This document shows positions 1-8,690 of a stretch of DNA of 64,000 nt, piece after piece. Made by a program: the position numbers and the translations under genes. Source of the stretch: WHSW01 sp963846565 (GTDB lineage Bacteria; Actinomycetota; Thermoleophilia; Solirubrobacterales; 70-9); the NCBI GenBank assembly GCA_963846565.1, contig CAWJWL010000005.1, positions 744,001 to 808,000 of the forward strand, in the 5' to 3' direction. The notes below the pieces were generated by a model. It ran no database searches. It was given only the letters and a program-made list of their open reading frames with translations, and had not been told where the DNA came from. Position 1 is the stretch's first letter, and each line of letters begins with the position of its first letter.

Positions 1-181
1 GCCCGGCGACGCCGTCGTCGAGCGGGTCGCCGTTGACGGCGGTCAGCGGAAGCGCCGAGTTGCCGGGGTGGCCCTGCGGATGGGGGCGCCATTCGGACTC
101 GGGGGTCGCGTCCACCTCGGCCTGCATCCGATCGACATCGAAGCTGAGCGGCAAGCGGATGAACTCGGTGTCGAGGCGCAC
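1..181 (-). CDS. Aspartyl/asparaginyl hydroxylase-like protein, N-terminal part (cut by window edge)
   Basis: The minus strand encodes about 60 residues from a GTG start at 181 and runs off the left edge. The readable part holds RLPLSFDVDR near the start and HPQGHPGNSALPL about 20 residues later, followed by NGDPLDDGV. From memory this matches the N-terminus of bacterial 2-oxoglutarate/Fe(II) hydroxylases of the aspartyl/asparaginyl beta-hydroxylase (L-proline 3-hydroxylase-like) group; the iron ligands would lie beyond the edge. The start is 14 nt downstream of the stop of the sulfotransferase gene on the same strand, so the two are probably co-transcribed. The substrate is unknown. An AGGA stands 13 nt before the GTG, which is a poor spacing, so the exact start is uncertain. 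Confidence 0.6.
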   Translation of the reverse strand, partial: MRLDTEFIRLPLSFDVDRMQAEVDATPESEWRPHPQGHPGNSALPLTAVNGDPLDDGVAG

Positions 182-195
182 GCGGCCAGCAGATC

Positions 196-1881
196 CTATG
201 CCCCGCCAGTCCCCGCCAGGGTGATCCGCCCGGATTCGTTTCCGGTGAGGCACACGGGACTGCCCACCTGCGAGATCTGGCCCTCGAAGCGGACGAATCC
301 GAGGCGGGCGCCGGTTGCGAGATCGACAAAGTAGACCTGGGCCGGGGAGAGGCAGACGATCGCGACGCCGTCAGCCACAGCGAGCCCGTTCGGTCGCCCC
401 GGCAGCTCGGCGACGGTGCGCCTCGCTCCGGTCGCGATCTCGATCTCGCACAGCGCAGGACGCCCGGACTCGAGGAGCCAGAGCCGCCGGTCGTGGCACC
501 GGGGTGCGCACGGATCGGAGAGGTCACCGGCAACGGTCTCGCCGGTGGCGACGTCGACGAGGCAACCGGCGGCGGTCGTCGCGTATGCCAGACGATCGTC
601 GGCGATCGCGATCCCGGTGAGCCGCCCCCCGACGGAGGCGTTCGGCCGCCACACGGGCTTCGGCCCATCATCAGCCAGCTCAGCTACGTGGCCCAGCGCG
701 GAGGCCAACAGGAGAACCCGGGTCCCGGCAAAGGCCAGGTCCTCGATTTCACCGGCATCGAGGGACCATTCCCGGTCAGGCTTAAACGAAGCGGGCCCGT
801 CAACGTAGGCAGTGACGCCCGGGTCCCCGGCGACAGCCAGCCGGCCACGGGCGTGGGCGAGCGCCCGCGGCCCCGCGACCCGATGGAAGTGCGTGTTCAC
901 CCTCACGCCCTCACCGCCGATCGAGACCACGCGATCTGCGGCCGGCGCGGTCACGAGCACGGCGCACCCGAGTCGCTCGAGAACACGCCGGACGCCCGCG
1001 CTGTGGACGCTCCGCAGCGGCGAAGCCGCGTCCGGCAGCCGGCGCGGACCGCGCGTCACGGGCCTCGCGATCAGCCCGTGCGCCCGGTCGGCCACCTCCA
1101 GCAGATCTCGTGAGGCCGAGGACAACGGGTCGCCCCCGAAGGCACTGGTGGCGGGCGTCTCCAGGAACCCATCCGGGGTCGGCGGCGGTGCGGGCGGCGG
1201 CTCGATCTCCAGGAAGCGCGACAGCCGCTCCAACTCCGCCCGCGGGCGGGCCTCGAGCGCGCGGAACTCAACCACCGACCAGCGCTCGGACGGGAGCGCC
1301 TCGAGGTCGTCCAGCAGGATCTGCGTCGTCGTGGCCCACTGCTCGACGACGACCTCCTCCAGGGTCTTGCCCGCCAGGTGCCTCCAACCGGGGATCAGCA
1401 CCAGCGACCACGGGTCGCCGTCCCGACCCGGGAGGTCGGGATAGGTGACGTACTCCCGGGACCTCCACGCGTGCGCCATCGACTCGAGTGTGTCTCGCGG
1501 CTCGCGATAGACGAAGACGAAGCGCGCATCGGGAAAGACGGCATCGAGGAACGGGATGCGCAGGGCGTTGCGAGGCGTGGAGTCGATCAGACCCGGGGGG
1601 GCTTCGCCGGTGTCCGTGGCACGCGCGAAAAGACGCCCGAGCTCCCCCCGCACCCGCCGGCTCCGCGCGGGCGTCGCGTCGGCCGCGGTCAGACGATCGC
1701 TGGGTTGCCTCGGTTCCAGGTCGGTCGTGGTGTCCTCGATGTCGATAGCCCACTGACCCACGGGGCCGAGAGCGCGCACATCGGGTGAGCCGGCGAGCGC
1801 GGCCGCGACGAAGTGCGTTCCCGCCTGCGGCGGGGCAACGACGAAGATCGGGCGATCGAGCGCCGCGGCGAGCTCGTGCAC
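196..1881 (-). CDS. Sulfotransferase family protein with C-terminal propeller-like (TIGR03032/DUF4915-like) region
   Basis: 561 residues from a GTG start; GGGAGAG lies about 4 nt upstream. The N-terminal half resembles PAPS-dependent sulfotransferases: VVAPPQAGTHFV (about residues 14-25) fits the 5'-phosphosulfate loop and FVFVYREPRDTLESM (about 121-135) fits the 3'-phosphate binding segment. STPRN near 101-105 is also typical. From about residue 300 the protein changes to a Gly/Val-rich sequence with recurrent short strands (for example LPGRPNGLAVADG), like the propeller-type TIGR03032/DUF4915 proteins. A sulfotransferase or a TIGR03032 protein alone is usually shorter, so this looks like a two-domain fusion. 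The hydroxylase-like gene lies directly downstream, suggesting joint action on one small molecule or glycan, which is inference. No signal peptide is visible; the protein is probably cytoplasmic. Confidence 0.7.
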   Translation of the reverse strand: MHELAAALDRPIFVVAPPQAGTHFVAAALAGSPDVRALGPVGQWAIDIEDTTTDLEPRQPSDRLTAADATPARSRRVRGELGRLFARATDTGEAPPGLIDSTPRNALRIPFLDAVFPDARFVFVYREPRDTLESMAHAWRSREYVTYPDLPGRDGDPWSLVLIPGWRHLAGKTLEEVVVEQWATTTQILLDDLEALPSERWSVVEFRALEARPRAELERLSRFLEIEPPPAPPPTPDGFLETPATSAFGGDPLSSASRDLLEVADRAHGLIARPVTRGPRRLPDAASPLRSVHSAGVRRVLERLGCAVLVTAPAADRVVSIGGEGVRVNTHFHRVAGPRALAHARGRLAVAGDPGVTAYVDGPASFKPDREWSLDAGEIEDLAFAGTRVLLLASALGHVAELADDGPKPVWRPNASVGGRLTGIAIADDRLAYATTAAGCLVDVATGETVAGDLSDPCAPRCHDRRLWLLESGRPALCEIEIATGARRTVAELPGRPNGLAVADGVAIVCLSPAQVYFVDLATGARLGFVRFEGQISQVGSPVCLTGNESGRITLAGTGGA

Positions 1882-1912
1882 GATCTCTCCCGGCGGGCTG
1901 AGGACTAGGCGT

Positions 1913-3379
1913 TCACGCGTTGATCGCGACGTACTTCGTCTCGAGGTACTCGAAGACGCCCTCGTTGCCGCCCTCGCGGCCGATCCCGGACTGCTTCACG
2001 CCGCCGAACGGCGCCCCGGCGTTCGAGACCATTCCCTGGTTGAGGCCGATCATTCCCGTGTCGAGCGCCTCGCAGACGCGGAAGGCCCGCTTCTGGTCGT
2101 TCGTGTAGACGTATGCGACGAGGCCGTACTCGGTGTCGTTGGCGGCGGCGATGGCCTCCTCCTCGCTGGCGAAGGCCTTCACCGGGGCGACCGGACCGAA
2201 GATCTCCTCGCGCAGCAGGCGGGCGTCGTCGGGGACGTCGGCGATGACTGTCGGCTCGAAGAAGTAGCCCGGACCGTCGACCTTTCCGCCCCCGGCGAGG
2301 CAGCTGCCCCCCTTGCCCACGGCGTCTTCGACCAGCTCGGCCACCTTGTCGCGCTGGTCGGCGTCGATCAGGGGCCCGACGTCGACGTCCTCCTCGACCC
2401 CGCGGCCGATCTTCAGTGCCTTCATCTTCTCCGCCAACTTCTCGGCGAACTCGGCGGCGACCGCCTCGGCGACGTGGAAGCGGTTCGCGGCGGTGCACGC
2501 CTCGCCGACGTTTCGCATCTTCGCCACCATTGCCCCCTCGACGGCGGCATCGAGGTCGGCGTCCTCGAAGACGAGGAACGGAGCGTTGCCGCCGAGCTCC
2601 ATCGAGACCTTGAGCACGTTTTCGGCCGCCTGGGCAATCAGCTTGCGGCCGACCTCGGTCGAGCCGGTGAAGCTCAGCTTCCGCAACCGCGGGTCATCGA
2701 TGATCGGCTTCGAGACGCCGCTCGAGGAAGAGCTCGTGATCACGTTGAGTACTCCCGCAGGGAGCCCGCACTCCTCGAGCAGCTTCGCCAGCGCGAGCAT
2801 CGAGAGCGGCGTGTTCCGCGCCGGCTTCACCACCATGGTGCAGCCGGCCGCGATGGCGGGACCGATCTTCCTCGTGCCCATCGCGGTGGGAAAGTTCCAG
2901 GGGGTGATGAAGTAACACGGGCCGACCGGCTGGCGCATCACGAGTACGCGCGAGGCGGCGTTGCCGGCGGCCTTGTAGTAGCCGTCGAGGCGCAGCGCCT
3001 CGCCCGCGAACCAGCGGAAGAACTCCGCCGAGTAGGCGATCTCGCCCTTCGACTCGGCGACGCTCTTGCCCATCTCGAGCGTCATCAGCGTGCCGAGGTC
3101 GTCGGCGCGCTCGTTCAGGAGCTCGAACGCCTTCTGCAGGACCTCGTTGCGCTCGTTCGGGGCGCTCGCCGCCCACTCGGCCTGCACCGCGCAGGCGGCA
3201 TCGAGCGCAGCCGCCGCGTCCTCGGGGGTCGCATCCGCGACGTCGCAGACCGTCTCACCGGTGGAGGGGTCCTCGACGGCGAACGTCGCCGACCCGGACG
3301 CGTCGCGCCACTCGCCGCCGATCAGCAGCTGCTTCGGGACCGCTTCGACTACCGACTGCTCGACCGTGGCGACGCTCAT
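1913..3379 (-). CDS. gabD: NAD(P)-dependent succinate-semialdehyde dehydrogenase-type aldehyde dehydrogenase
   Basis: 488 residues, the usual length of the family. It oxidises an aldehyde, probably succinate semialdehyde, to the acid with NAD(P)+. Visible family marks are the TPWNFP segment (159-164), MELGGNAP with the general base Glu261, and GEACTAANRF with the catalytic nucleophile Cys295. The C-terminal VFEYLETKYVAINA tail is usual for SSADH-type enzymes. The ATG is preceded by GGAGG at 5 nt spacing, which fixes the start. The gene is divergent from the SpoIID-like gene with only 45 bp between them. The substrate is inferred from general resemblance; other short semialdehydes cannot be excluded. 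There is no GABA transaminase in the window. Confidence 0.82.
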   Translation of the reverse strand: MSVATVEQSVVEAVPKQLLIGGEWRDASGSATFAVEDPSTGETVCDVADATPEDAAAALDAACAVQAEWAASAPNERNEVLQKAFELLNERADDLGTLMTLEMGKSVAESKGEIAYSAEFFRWFAGEALRLDGYYKAAGNAASRVLVMRQPVGPCYFITPWNFPTAMGTRKIGPAIAAGCTMVVKPARNTPLSMLALAKLLEECGLPAGVLNVITSSSSSGVSKPIIDDPRLRKLSFTGSTEVGRKLIAQAAENVLKVSMELGGNAPFLVFEDADLDAAVEGAMVAKMRNVGEACTAANRFHVAEAVAAEFAEKLAEKMKALKIGRGVEEDVDVGPLIDADQRDKVAELVEDAVGKGGSCLAGGGKVDGPGYFFEPTVIADVPDDARLLREEIFGPVAPVKAFASEEEAIAAANDTEYGLVAYVYTNDQKRAFRVCEALDTGMIGLNQGMVSNAGAPFGGVKQSGIGREGGNEGVFEYLETKYVAINA

Positions 3380-3424
3380 CTCAACCTCCGTGTGGGACTT
3401 TCAGTCAGCCTATACATCAGTGTG

Positions 3425-4507
3425 ATGAAGCTCTCGCGCCTTCTCCTGCCCGTCCCGCTCATCGTCTCCCTGGCGCTGACGAGCGCGGCGTCGGCCGATT
3501 GGACGATCAAGGGTCGCGGCTTCGGCCACGGCGTCGGTATGAGCCAGTACGGGGCATACGGCTTCGCCGAGCACGGCAAGACCTACGGCCAGATCCTCTC
3601 CCACTACTACAGCGGGACGAAGCTGGGCCGGGAGGAGGGTCGGGTGCGGGTACTGCTCGCAACCGGCCAGGGCTCGGTTGGTTTCAGCGGCGCGGAGAGT
3701 GCCTGCGGCAAGTCGCTCCAACCACGCCGCTCCTACGAGTTCGTCGCCGCCGGGGGATCGGTCGCGCTCCGTGCCTCAGGCGGCGGGCGGATCGCCTCCT
3801 GCGGGAAGCGCGGCAAGGCCGGGCGGACGGTGAAGGTGGACGGCAAGGGCACCTACCGGGGCGCGCTGCTCGCGCTCCCGGGAGGCGGCGGCCTCCAGGC
3901 GATCAACGAGGTCGCGCTCGAGGACTACATCCGCGGCGTGGTCCCGAGCGAGGTCCCTTCCTCATGGCCGGCCGCTGCCCTTCGCGCCCAGGCCGTTGCC
4001 GCCCGCACCTTCGGCGTCGCCACCGACCGTGGCGGCACCTTCGACCACTACGACGACACCCGCAGCCAGGTCTACGGCGGCAAGGCGTCAGAGACGAAGG
4101 AGGCGAACGCCGCGGTCAAGGCGACGGCCGGCGAGGTCGTCACCCACAACGGCAAGCCCATCGTCACGTACTACTTCTCCACCTCCGGGGGCATGACGGA
4201 GAGCGCTGAGTTCGGATTCTCCGGCGGCTCCGCTCTCCCCTATCTGAAGGCGGTCGACGATCCCTACGACGACGCTTCGCCGTACCACAGGTGGACCGAG
4301 CGCCTCTCGGATTCCGAGATGGAGTCCAAGCTCACCGGCCTCTTCTCGGGACGCCTGCGGCGGGTCGAGATCCTCGAGCGCGGCGACTCGCCCAGGATCG
4401 CGAAGGCCCGCGTCGTCGGCTCGAACGGCAGCCAGACGGTTACCGGCGACACCCTGCGGGCCCGCTTGGGACTGCGCTCGACCTGGGCGAAGTTCACCCG
4501 CCGGTAG
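3425..4507 (+). CDS. Secreted SpoIID/LytB domain protein
   Basis: 360 residues. A signal peptide occupies about residues 1-23 (basic start, hydrophobic core, then SAASA). The mature protein begins with GRGFGHGVGMSQYGAYGFA, a motif common in SpoIID-like proteins, and contains ALEDYIRGVVPSEVPSSW followed by LRAQAVAARTF, the core of the SpoIID/LytB family. SpoIID of sporulating Firmicutes is a peptidoglycan glycan-strand cleaving enzyme; non-sporulating Actinomycetota carry secreted relatives thought to act on the wall. The chosen ATG begins the signal peptide; a longer upstream reading lies antisense to the dehydrogenase gene and was rejected. TATACA at 3411-3416 is a possible -10 box only 8 nt before the ATG, so the mRNA may be nearly leaderless. 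The 3' end overlaps the convergent SnoaL-like gene by 14 bp. Confidence 0.85.
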   Translation: MKLSRLLLPVPLIVSLALTSAASADWTIKGRGFGHGVGMSQYGAYGFAEHGKTYGQILSHYYSGTKLGREEGRVRVLLATGQGSVGFSGAESACGKSLQPRRSYEFVAAGGSVALRASGGGRIASCGKRGKAGRTVKVDGKGTYRGALLALPGGGGLQAINEVALEDYIRGVVPSEVPSSWPAAALRAQAVAARTFGVATDRGGTFDHYDDTRSQVYGGKASETKEANAAVKATAGEVVTHNGKPIVTYYFSTSGGMTESAEFGFSGGSALPYLKAVDDPYDDASPYHRWTERLSDSEMESKLTGLFSGRLRRVEILERGDSPRIAKARVVGSNGSQTVTGDTLRARLGLRSTWAKFTRR

Positions 4508-5063
4508 CGAGAGCCGGAAGTCCGGCGGCGTCGAGCGCCGCGGCGTGGTCGAAGAAGAGCTGCTCGCGAACGATCCAGCCGCCCCGGAAGGTGAACAGAT
4601 CGGCCCATTCCGAGTCGACCACGGCCCCGCTCGCCAAGCCGGTACCGTGCATGTTGCCGATGACCAGCAGTTGGTCGCGAGAGGTGATCACTTCGGCCGG
4701 TTCGTAGCGCAACTCGGCCCACTCATCCCGCCACCGGCGCTCGAGCCGGACGCGTTCCTCACGCCCGCTCAGCCGACGCGGGAAGTCGCTCAGGTAGAAC
4801 GTCTCCTCGGGCGCTTCCATTACGAATCCAGGCCCGAGCAGGACGAAGCCGGCCGCATAGTCTCCGCGGTTGACCGCCGCCGTCGCTCCCTCCAGGAACC
4901 GGACCAGAATCCGCATTCGCAGGCGCGATCTGAGCGGGAGGGAGAGAACGGCACGACTGAAGCCCATGGCCAGCCGCGGGAAGGAGGCGGCGGCTCGGTC
5001 CTCGAGGCGCCGCCCGGCGATCGCAAGGGTCCGCACGGGCTGCCGCACGTGAGGCTCGACCAT
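4494..5063 (-). CDS. SnoaL-like / NTF2-fold protein
   Basis: 189 residues. After a basic N-terminal stretch of about 50 residues, the remainder looks like the NTF2/SnoaL cone fold: a helical start (LVRFLEGATAAVNRGDYAAGF), then GPGFVMEAPE, then the strand-rich SEWADLFTFRGGWIVREQLFFD. Proteins of this fold include small-molecule cyclases, isomerases and many of unknown function. No catalytic residues can be assigned with confidence. The gene converges on the SpoIID-like gene. The frameshifted lipocalin-like gene (5084-6072) lies 20 bp upstream on the same strand and may share its transcript. Confidence 0.65.
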   Translation of the reverse strand: MVEPHVRQPVRTLAIAGRRLEDRAAASFPRLAMGFSRAVLSLPLRSRLRMRILVRFLEGATAAVNRGDYAAGFVLLGPGFVMEAPEETFYLSDFPRRLSGREERVRLERRWRDEWAELRYEPAEVITSRDQLLVIGNMHGTGLASGAVVDSEWADLFTFRGGWIVREQLFFDHAAALDAAGLPALATGG

Positions 5064-5083
5064 TCGAGCCCGCCGGCCAGTCC

Positions 5084-6072
5084 TCAGCCGTCCGGATAGG
5101 GCTGCAGCGGGATGCCGTGGCCGGTCTCGCGCATACCGATCTCATACGCGGCGGCGCCGACCGACTCGAGGCGCACGGGCGCGGCGCCCGAGCGCTCGAC
5201 CGTCAGCTCGAGGTCGGAGATCGAGCAGTTGAGCGTGTTGTGCTCTGGACCCACCGGGTCGGCGTAGACCCAGCCGACGAAGTTGCGTGGATCGGACGCG
5301 ACCCGGCCGCGCACCTTGATCCCCTTGCCGCCGAGCTCGAAGAGGCACGACGTCGGCTCGTCGTCGACCTTCGTCGAGCGCGCTCGATCGAAGCCGCCCA
5401 AACGGTGCGCCTCGCCGTCCAGGTGGAGCATTGCGTTGCCGACCCACGGCGTCGTCCACGGCCCGATCTTGATCCGGCCGAGTGCCGCGTCGAACCAGGC
5501 GTCGGCTCCCTGAAACTCGTTCGCCTGGATCCAGGTCCACCGCTCCGCGTGCTCGGCGCCCCAGTTGTGGCCGATCATTCCCGGGCCAGGCGTCGAGCTC
5601 GAGGCGCTCGCCGTCGACCGTGACCGTGCCGCTGTAGCGCGCGTTCGGATACGGGGAGAGGAACTTCGTCTTCGGCAGCGGCGCGCGGTAGAGAAAGTCG
5701 TAGGGGAGGTGGTGGAACGCCGGCGTCCGCGGAGGAGAACTCGAGCTCCCAGGAGGCGGTGAACGCGTCGGTCGAGATCTCTCCCCGCGCCCTCCCCGGC
5801 TCGAGCAGCGCGTCGGCGACCTTGATGTAGGCCCCCGTGGGAGCCGAGAGCTCGTCGGCGCCGACGGTCACCTTCGTCGCAACGGGGCCCGGGCGCTCGG
5901 CATCGAAGACGGTGAACCAGATCGACGCGGTGCGCGGCTCGTCCGGGCGCTGGTGGACGGTGTGGCGGATCCAGATCCCGGCGCCGCCCCCGGGTCGGGT
6001 CGCCTTGATGTAGAAGCTCTCGTAGTGCCCCGCGCCGGGCCCGACCTCGGGGAAGCGAGCCTCGGTTCGCAC
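5084..6072 (-). pseudogene. Lipocalin-like protein resembling carotenoid 1,2-hydratase/tocopherol-cyclase relatives, frameshifted
   Basis: Two overlapping reading frames on the minus strand make one protein of about 329 residues. The first (from a GTG at 6072) holds GHYESFYIKATRPGGGAGIW and TASWELEFSSADA. The second continues FHHLPYDFLYRAPLPKTKF, then MIGHNWGAEHAERWTWIQ and ends PLQPYPDG. The frame changes between about 5716 and 5730, where codons for Ala-Asp-Ala are followed by GGCG instead of GCG. Removing one G restores a continuous protein, so the break looks like a single-base gain. The W-rich GHNWG and strand pattern recall the lipocalin-type fold of CrtC-like hydratases, but this is weak and the function is unknown. 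The break may be a sequencing error rather than real decay. Confidence 0.7.
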
Positions 6073-6097
6073 GCGGCGGAACCTAACATGGAGACCG

Positions 6098-7603
6098 GTG
6101 ACTCGAGAGCGATCGCGGGCTGCGGTTCTCGCTCGCGTGGTCGGCGGTCTGCTCCTTCTGGTGCTGCCCGCGGCCGCGCTTGCGACGATCGCCCTTGCCC
6201 TCGGCCTTGGCGAGCGCGAGCCGCTGCGACTCGCCGCGCTCGAGATCGCCTTCGAAGGCCAATCGGCTGCCGAGCCCGAGAAGGACCCGTTCGTCTGGGA
6301 GCCCGCGCGCGACGAGGCCCTCGCGCGCCGCGCCGCGCTCGGTTCTTCGCATGTGATCTACGAGCTGAGCCCGGGCGGGGTGATCGCATCGGCCGAGCGC
6401 ACTGCCGCCTACCGGCCGCAGATCGATGCCGCGGCCGGCCGGCACGGGGTCGACCCGGACGTGCTCGAGGCCGTGATCTTCCTCGAGAGCGCCGGGCGCC
6501 CGGACGTCAGCGCCGGCGAGACGCCCGAGGCCGCTTCGGGCCTCGCCCAGATCATCCCCTCGACCGCGACGGACCTGCTGGGGATGTCCGTCGACCTGCC
6601 CGCCTCGATCGCGCTCACCGAGCGGATCGCGGACGCGAAGACGTCCGAGCAGGCGGAGCGACTACGGGCCGAGCGTGCCGCGATCGACGAGCGCTTCGAC
6701 CCGGACGCGGCAATCGAGGGCGCGGCGACCTACCTCGAGATCGCCGCCGAGCGCTTCGGCGCCGAGGATCTGGCGATCGAGAGCTACCACATGGGCATCG
6801 GCAACCTGGAGAGCGTCATCAGCGCCTATGTCGGCGAAGGGGCCGACGGGCCGGTCGGCGACGTCGTCGAACGCGAGGGTCTCACCTTCGCCCGCCTGTA
6901 CTTCGACTCCACGCCGTCACGCCACGCGGCCGCGTATGAGCTCCTCAGCGGCTTCGACGACGAGTCCGCGGACTACCTGTGGAAGGTCAGAGCATCGGAG
7001 GAGATCATGCGCCGCTACCGCGAGGATCGCGAGGGACTCGAGCGCACGGCGGAGCTCGCGAACGCGAAGGCGACGCTGGAGGAGGTCTTCCACCCGGAGA
7101 ACGAGACGGACGTGTTCGAGGATCCGGGCGCGATCGAGGATGCGCTCGAGGCCGGTGAGCTTGCCGAGATGCCTCCGAACCCGGGCCTCGGCTGGATCGT
7201 CGACGAGGACCTCGGCGAGCTCGCGCGCGAGCTCGACCAGGAGCCGAGCGTCTACCGGGCGCTCCGCCCGGAGGCGCTGGCGACGCTCTCCTACATGGCG
7301 GGGCTGGTCCGCAACGAGAGTGGAAGCGACGCGCCCTTGCGGGTCACCAGCGCCGTCCGCGACCGCGAATACCAGGAGCTCCTGATCCAGTCGAATCCCG
7401 AGGCGACCGAGGAGTACTCGCTCCACACCACCGGCTGGTCCTTCGACATCCTGCGCAAGTACGACTCGAAGCGCCAGGCGCGCGCCTTCCAGTTCGTCCT
7501 CGACCGCCTCAGCGCCCTGGCGCTGATCGACTACGCCGTCGAGCCGGGCGCGATCCACGTCACCGTCTCCGAACTCGGCGAGCGGCTGCTCGGCACGGGT
7601 TAG
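6098..7603 (+). CDS. Membrane-anchored lytic transglycosylase with SLT domain and C-terminal peptidase-like domain
   Basis: 501 residues from a GTG start. An N-terminal membrane segment (about residues 10-33) anchors the protein outside the membrane. The SLT core follows: VLEAVIFLESAGRPDVSAG, where the first Glu of FLES is the expected catalytic acid, then ASGLAQIIPSTA and the helical AIESYHMGIGNLESVISAY. The C-terminal third (LRVTSAVRDREYQELL, then EYSLHTTGWSFDI) resembles the metal-dependent carboxypeptidase-like fold found in DUF5715/M15 relatives. The protein would therefore cut glycan strands and perhaps trim peptides in the wall. Its start is 25 bp from the divergent frameshifted gene. 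An ATG at 6088 is out of frame, so GTG at 6098 is used. Confidence 0.8.
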   Translation: MTRERSRAAVLARVVGGLLLLVLPAAALATIALALGLGEREPLRLAALEIAFEGQSAAEPEKDPFVWEPARDEALARRAALGSSHVIYELSPGGVIASAERTAAYRPQIDAAAGRHGVDPDVLEAVIFLESAGRPDVSAGETPEAASGLAQIIPSTATDLLGMSVDLPASIALTERIADAKTSEQAERLRAERAAIDERFDPDAAIEGAATYLEIAAERFGAEDLAIESYHMGIGNLESVISAYVGEGADGPVGDVVEREGLTFARLYFDSTPSRHAAAYELLSGFDDESADYLWKVRASEEIMRRYREDREGLERTAELANAKATLEEVFHPENETDVFEDPGAIEDALEAGELAEMPPNPGLGWIVDEDLGELARELDQEPSVYRALRPEALATLSYMAGLVRNESGSDAPLRVTSAVRDREYQELLIQSNPEATEEYSLHTTGWSFDILRKYDSKRQARAFQFVLDRLSALALIDYAVEPGAIHVTVSELGERLLGTG

Positions 7604-7609
7604 CGCGAC

Positions 7610-8686
7610 TCAGACCTTGATCGTGAGCACGTCGCCGTCGGCGACGATGTAGGTGCGACCCTCGGTCCGCAGCCGGCCGCGGTCGCGGGCGCCGGCGTAG
7701 CCCCCGGCTTCGATCAGGTCGTCCCAGGCGACGACCTCGGCGCGAACGAAGGCGTCCTGGATCTCGGTGTGGATCGTGCCGGCGGCCTCCCAGGCGTTCG
7801 ACCCCTGTTTCAGACTCCGCGCCATCGCCTCCTTGTCCTCGCCTGCGGTGAAGAAGACGATCAGCTCGAGCAGCTCGAACGCCGCGTGGATCAGCCGCTC
7901 GAGCCCCGACTCGGAGATCCCGAGCTCGGATCGCATCTCGCTGGCCTCCTCCGCGTCGTCCAGGTCGCGCAGCTCGGACTCGATCCTGGCCGAGATCGGC
8001 ACCGCGACGGCGCCCGCCCGCGATGCGTGGGCGGCGATCTCGGGCGGCACCTCCTCGACCCCCTCGTCCACGTTCGCGACGTAGAGGATCGGCTTCGAGG
8101 TGAGCGCGAACAGGCGCCGCGGAGCGTCGCCCGCCGCGTCGGGCACCGGGACGTCGCGGACCGGCCGGCCGGCCCCGAGCGCCTCGACCACCTGCTCCAA
8201 CCACCCCTGCTCGGCGACGGCCTCCTTGTCCTGCGCCCGCGCCTGCTTGGTCACCCGCTCGAGCCGGCGCTCGGCCTGCTCGAGGTCGGCGGCGTAGAGC
8301 TCGGTCTCGATCAGCTCGATGTCGTCGAGCGGATCGACCCGGCCCTCGGGGTGGGGAACCGCGGAGCTCGAATGCGCCCGGACCACGTGGCAGATCGCGT
8401 CGGTCTCGCGGATCGCGGCGAGAAACTGGTTGCCGAGGCCCTCGCCTTGCGATGCGCCCGGGACGAGCCCGGCGATGTCGTGGAACTCGATCGTCTCCGA
8501 GACCACCTCGCTCGAGCCGACGACCTCGGCGACGCGGTCGAGCCGGGAATCGGGAACCGGGACGACGGCGACGTTCGGATCGATCGTCGTGAAGGCGTAG
8601 TCGCCGGTCTCGGCGCCCGCCCGCGTGAGGGCGTTGAAAAGGGTGGACTTGCCCGCGTTCGGCAGGCCGACGATGCCGATCTTCAT
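7610..8686 (-). CDS. ychF: Redox-regulated ATPase/GTPase YchF (OLA1 family)
   Basis: 358 residues, the normal length for YchF. The P-loop GLPNAGKSTLFN lies at residues 7-18; DIAGLVPGASQGEGLGNQFL provides the G3 region and extended switch; ILYVANVDE is the modified G4 motif of this family, which is linked to ATP rather than GTP use. A TGS-like domain closes the protein (FFTAGEDKEAMA to GDVLTIKV). YchF binds ribosomes and affects stress responses; it is nearly universal in bacteria. It is the second gene after the PAP2 gene on the minus strand, with a 4-nt gap, so the two probably share a transcript. It converges on the transglycosylase gene with a 6-bp gap. Confidence 0.95.
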   Translation of the reverse strand: MKIGIVGLPNAGKSTLFNALTRAGAETGDYAFTTIDPNVAVVPVPDSRLDRVAEVVGSSEVVSETIEFHDIAGLVPGASQGEGLGNQFLAAIRETDAICHVVRAHSSSAVPHPEGRVDPLDDIELIETELYAADLEQAERRLERVTKQARAQDKEAVAEQGWLEQVVEALGAGRPVRDVPVPDAAGDAPRRLFALTSKPILYVANVDEGVEEVPPEIAAHASRAGAVAVPISARIESELRDLDDAEEASEMRSELGISESGLERLIHAAFELLELIVFFTAGEDKEAMARSLKQGSNAWEAAGTIHTEIQDAFVRAEVVAWDDLIEAGGYAGARDRGRLRTEGRTYIVADGDVLTIKV

Positions 8687-8690
8687 CGGC

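Noticed and set aside
2474..3424. In-frame extension of the SpoIID-like gene by 317 residues
   Set aside because: It lies antisense to the dehydrogenase gene and would place the signal peptide in the middle of the protein.
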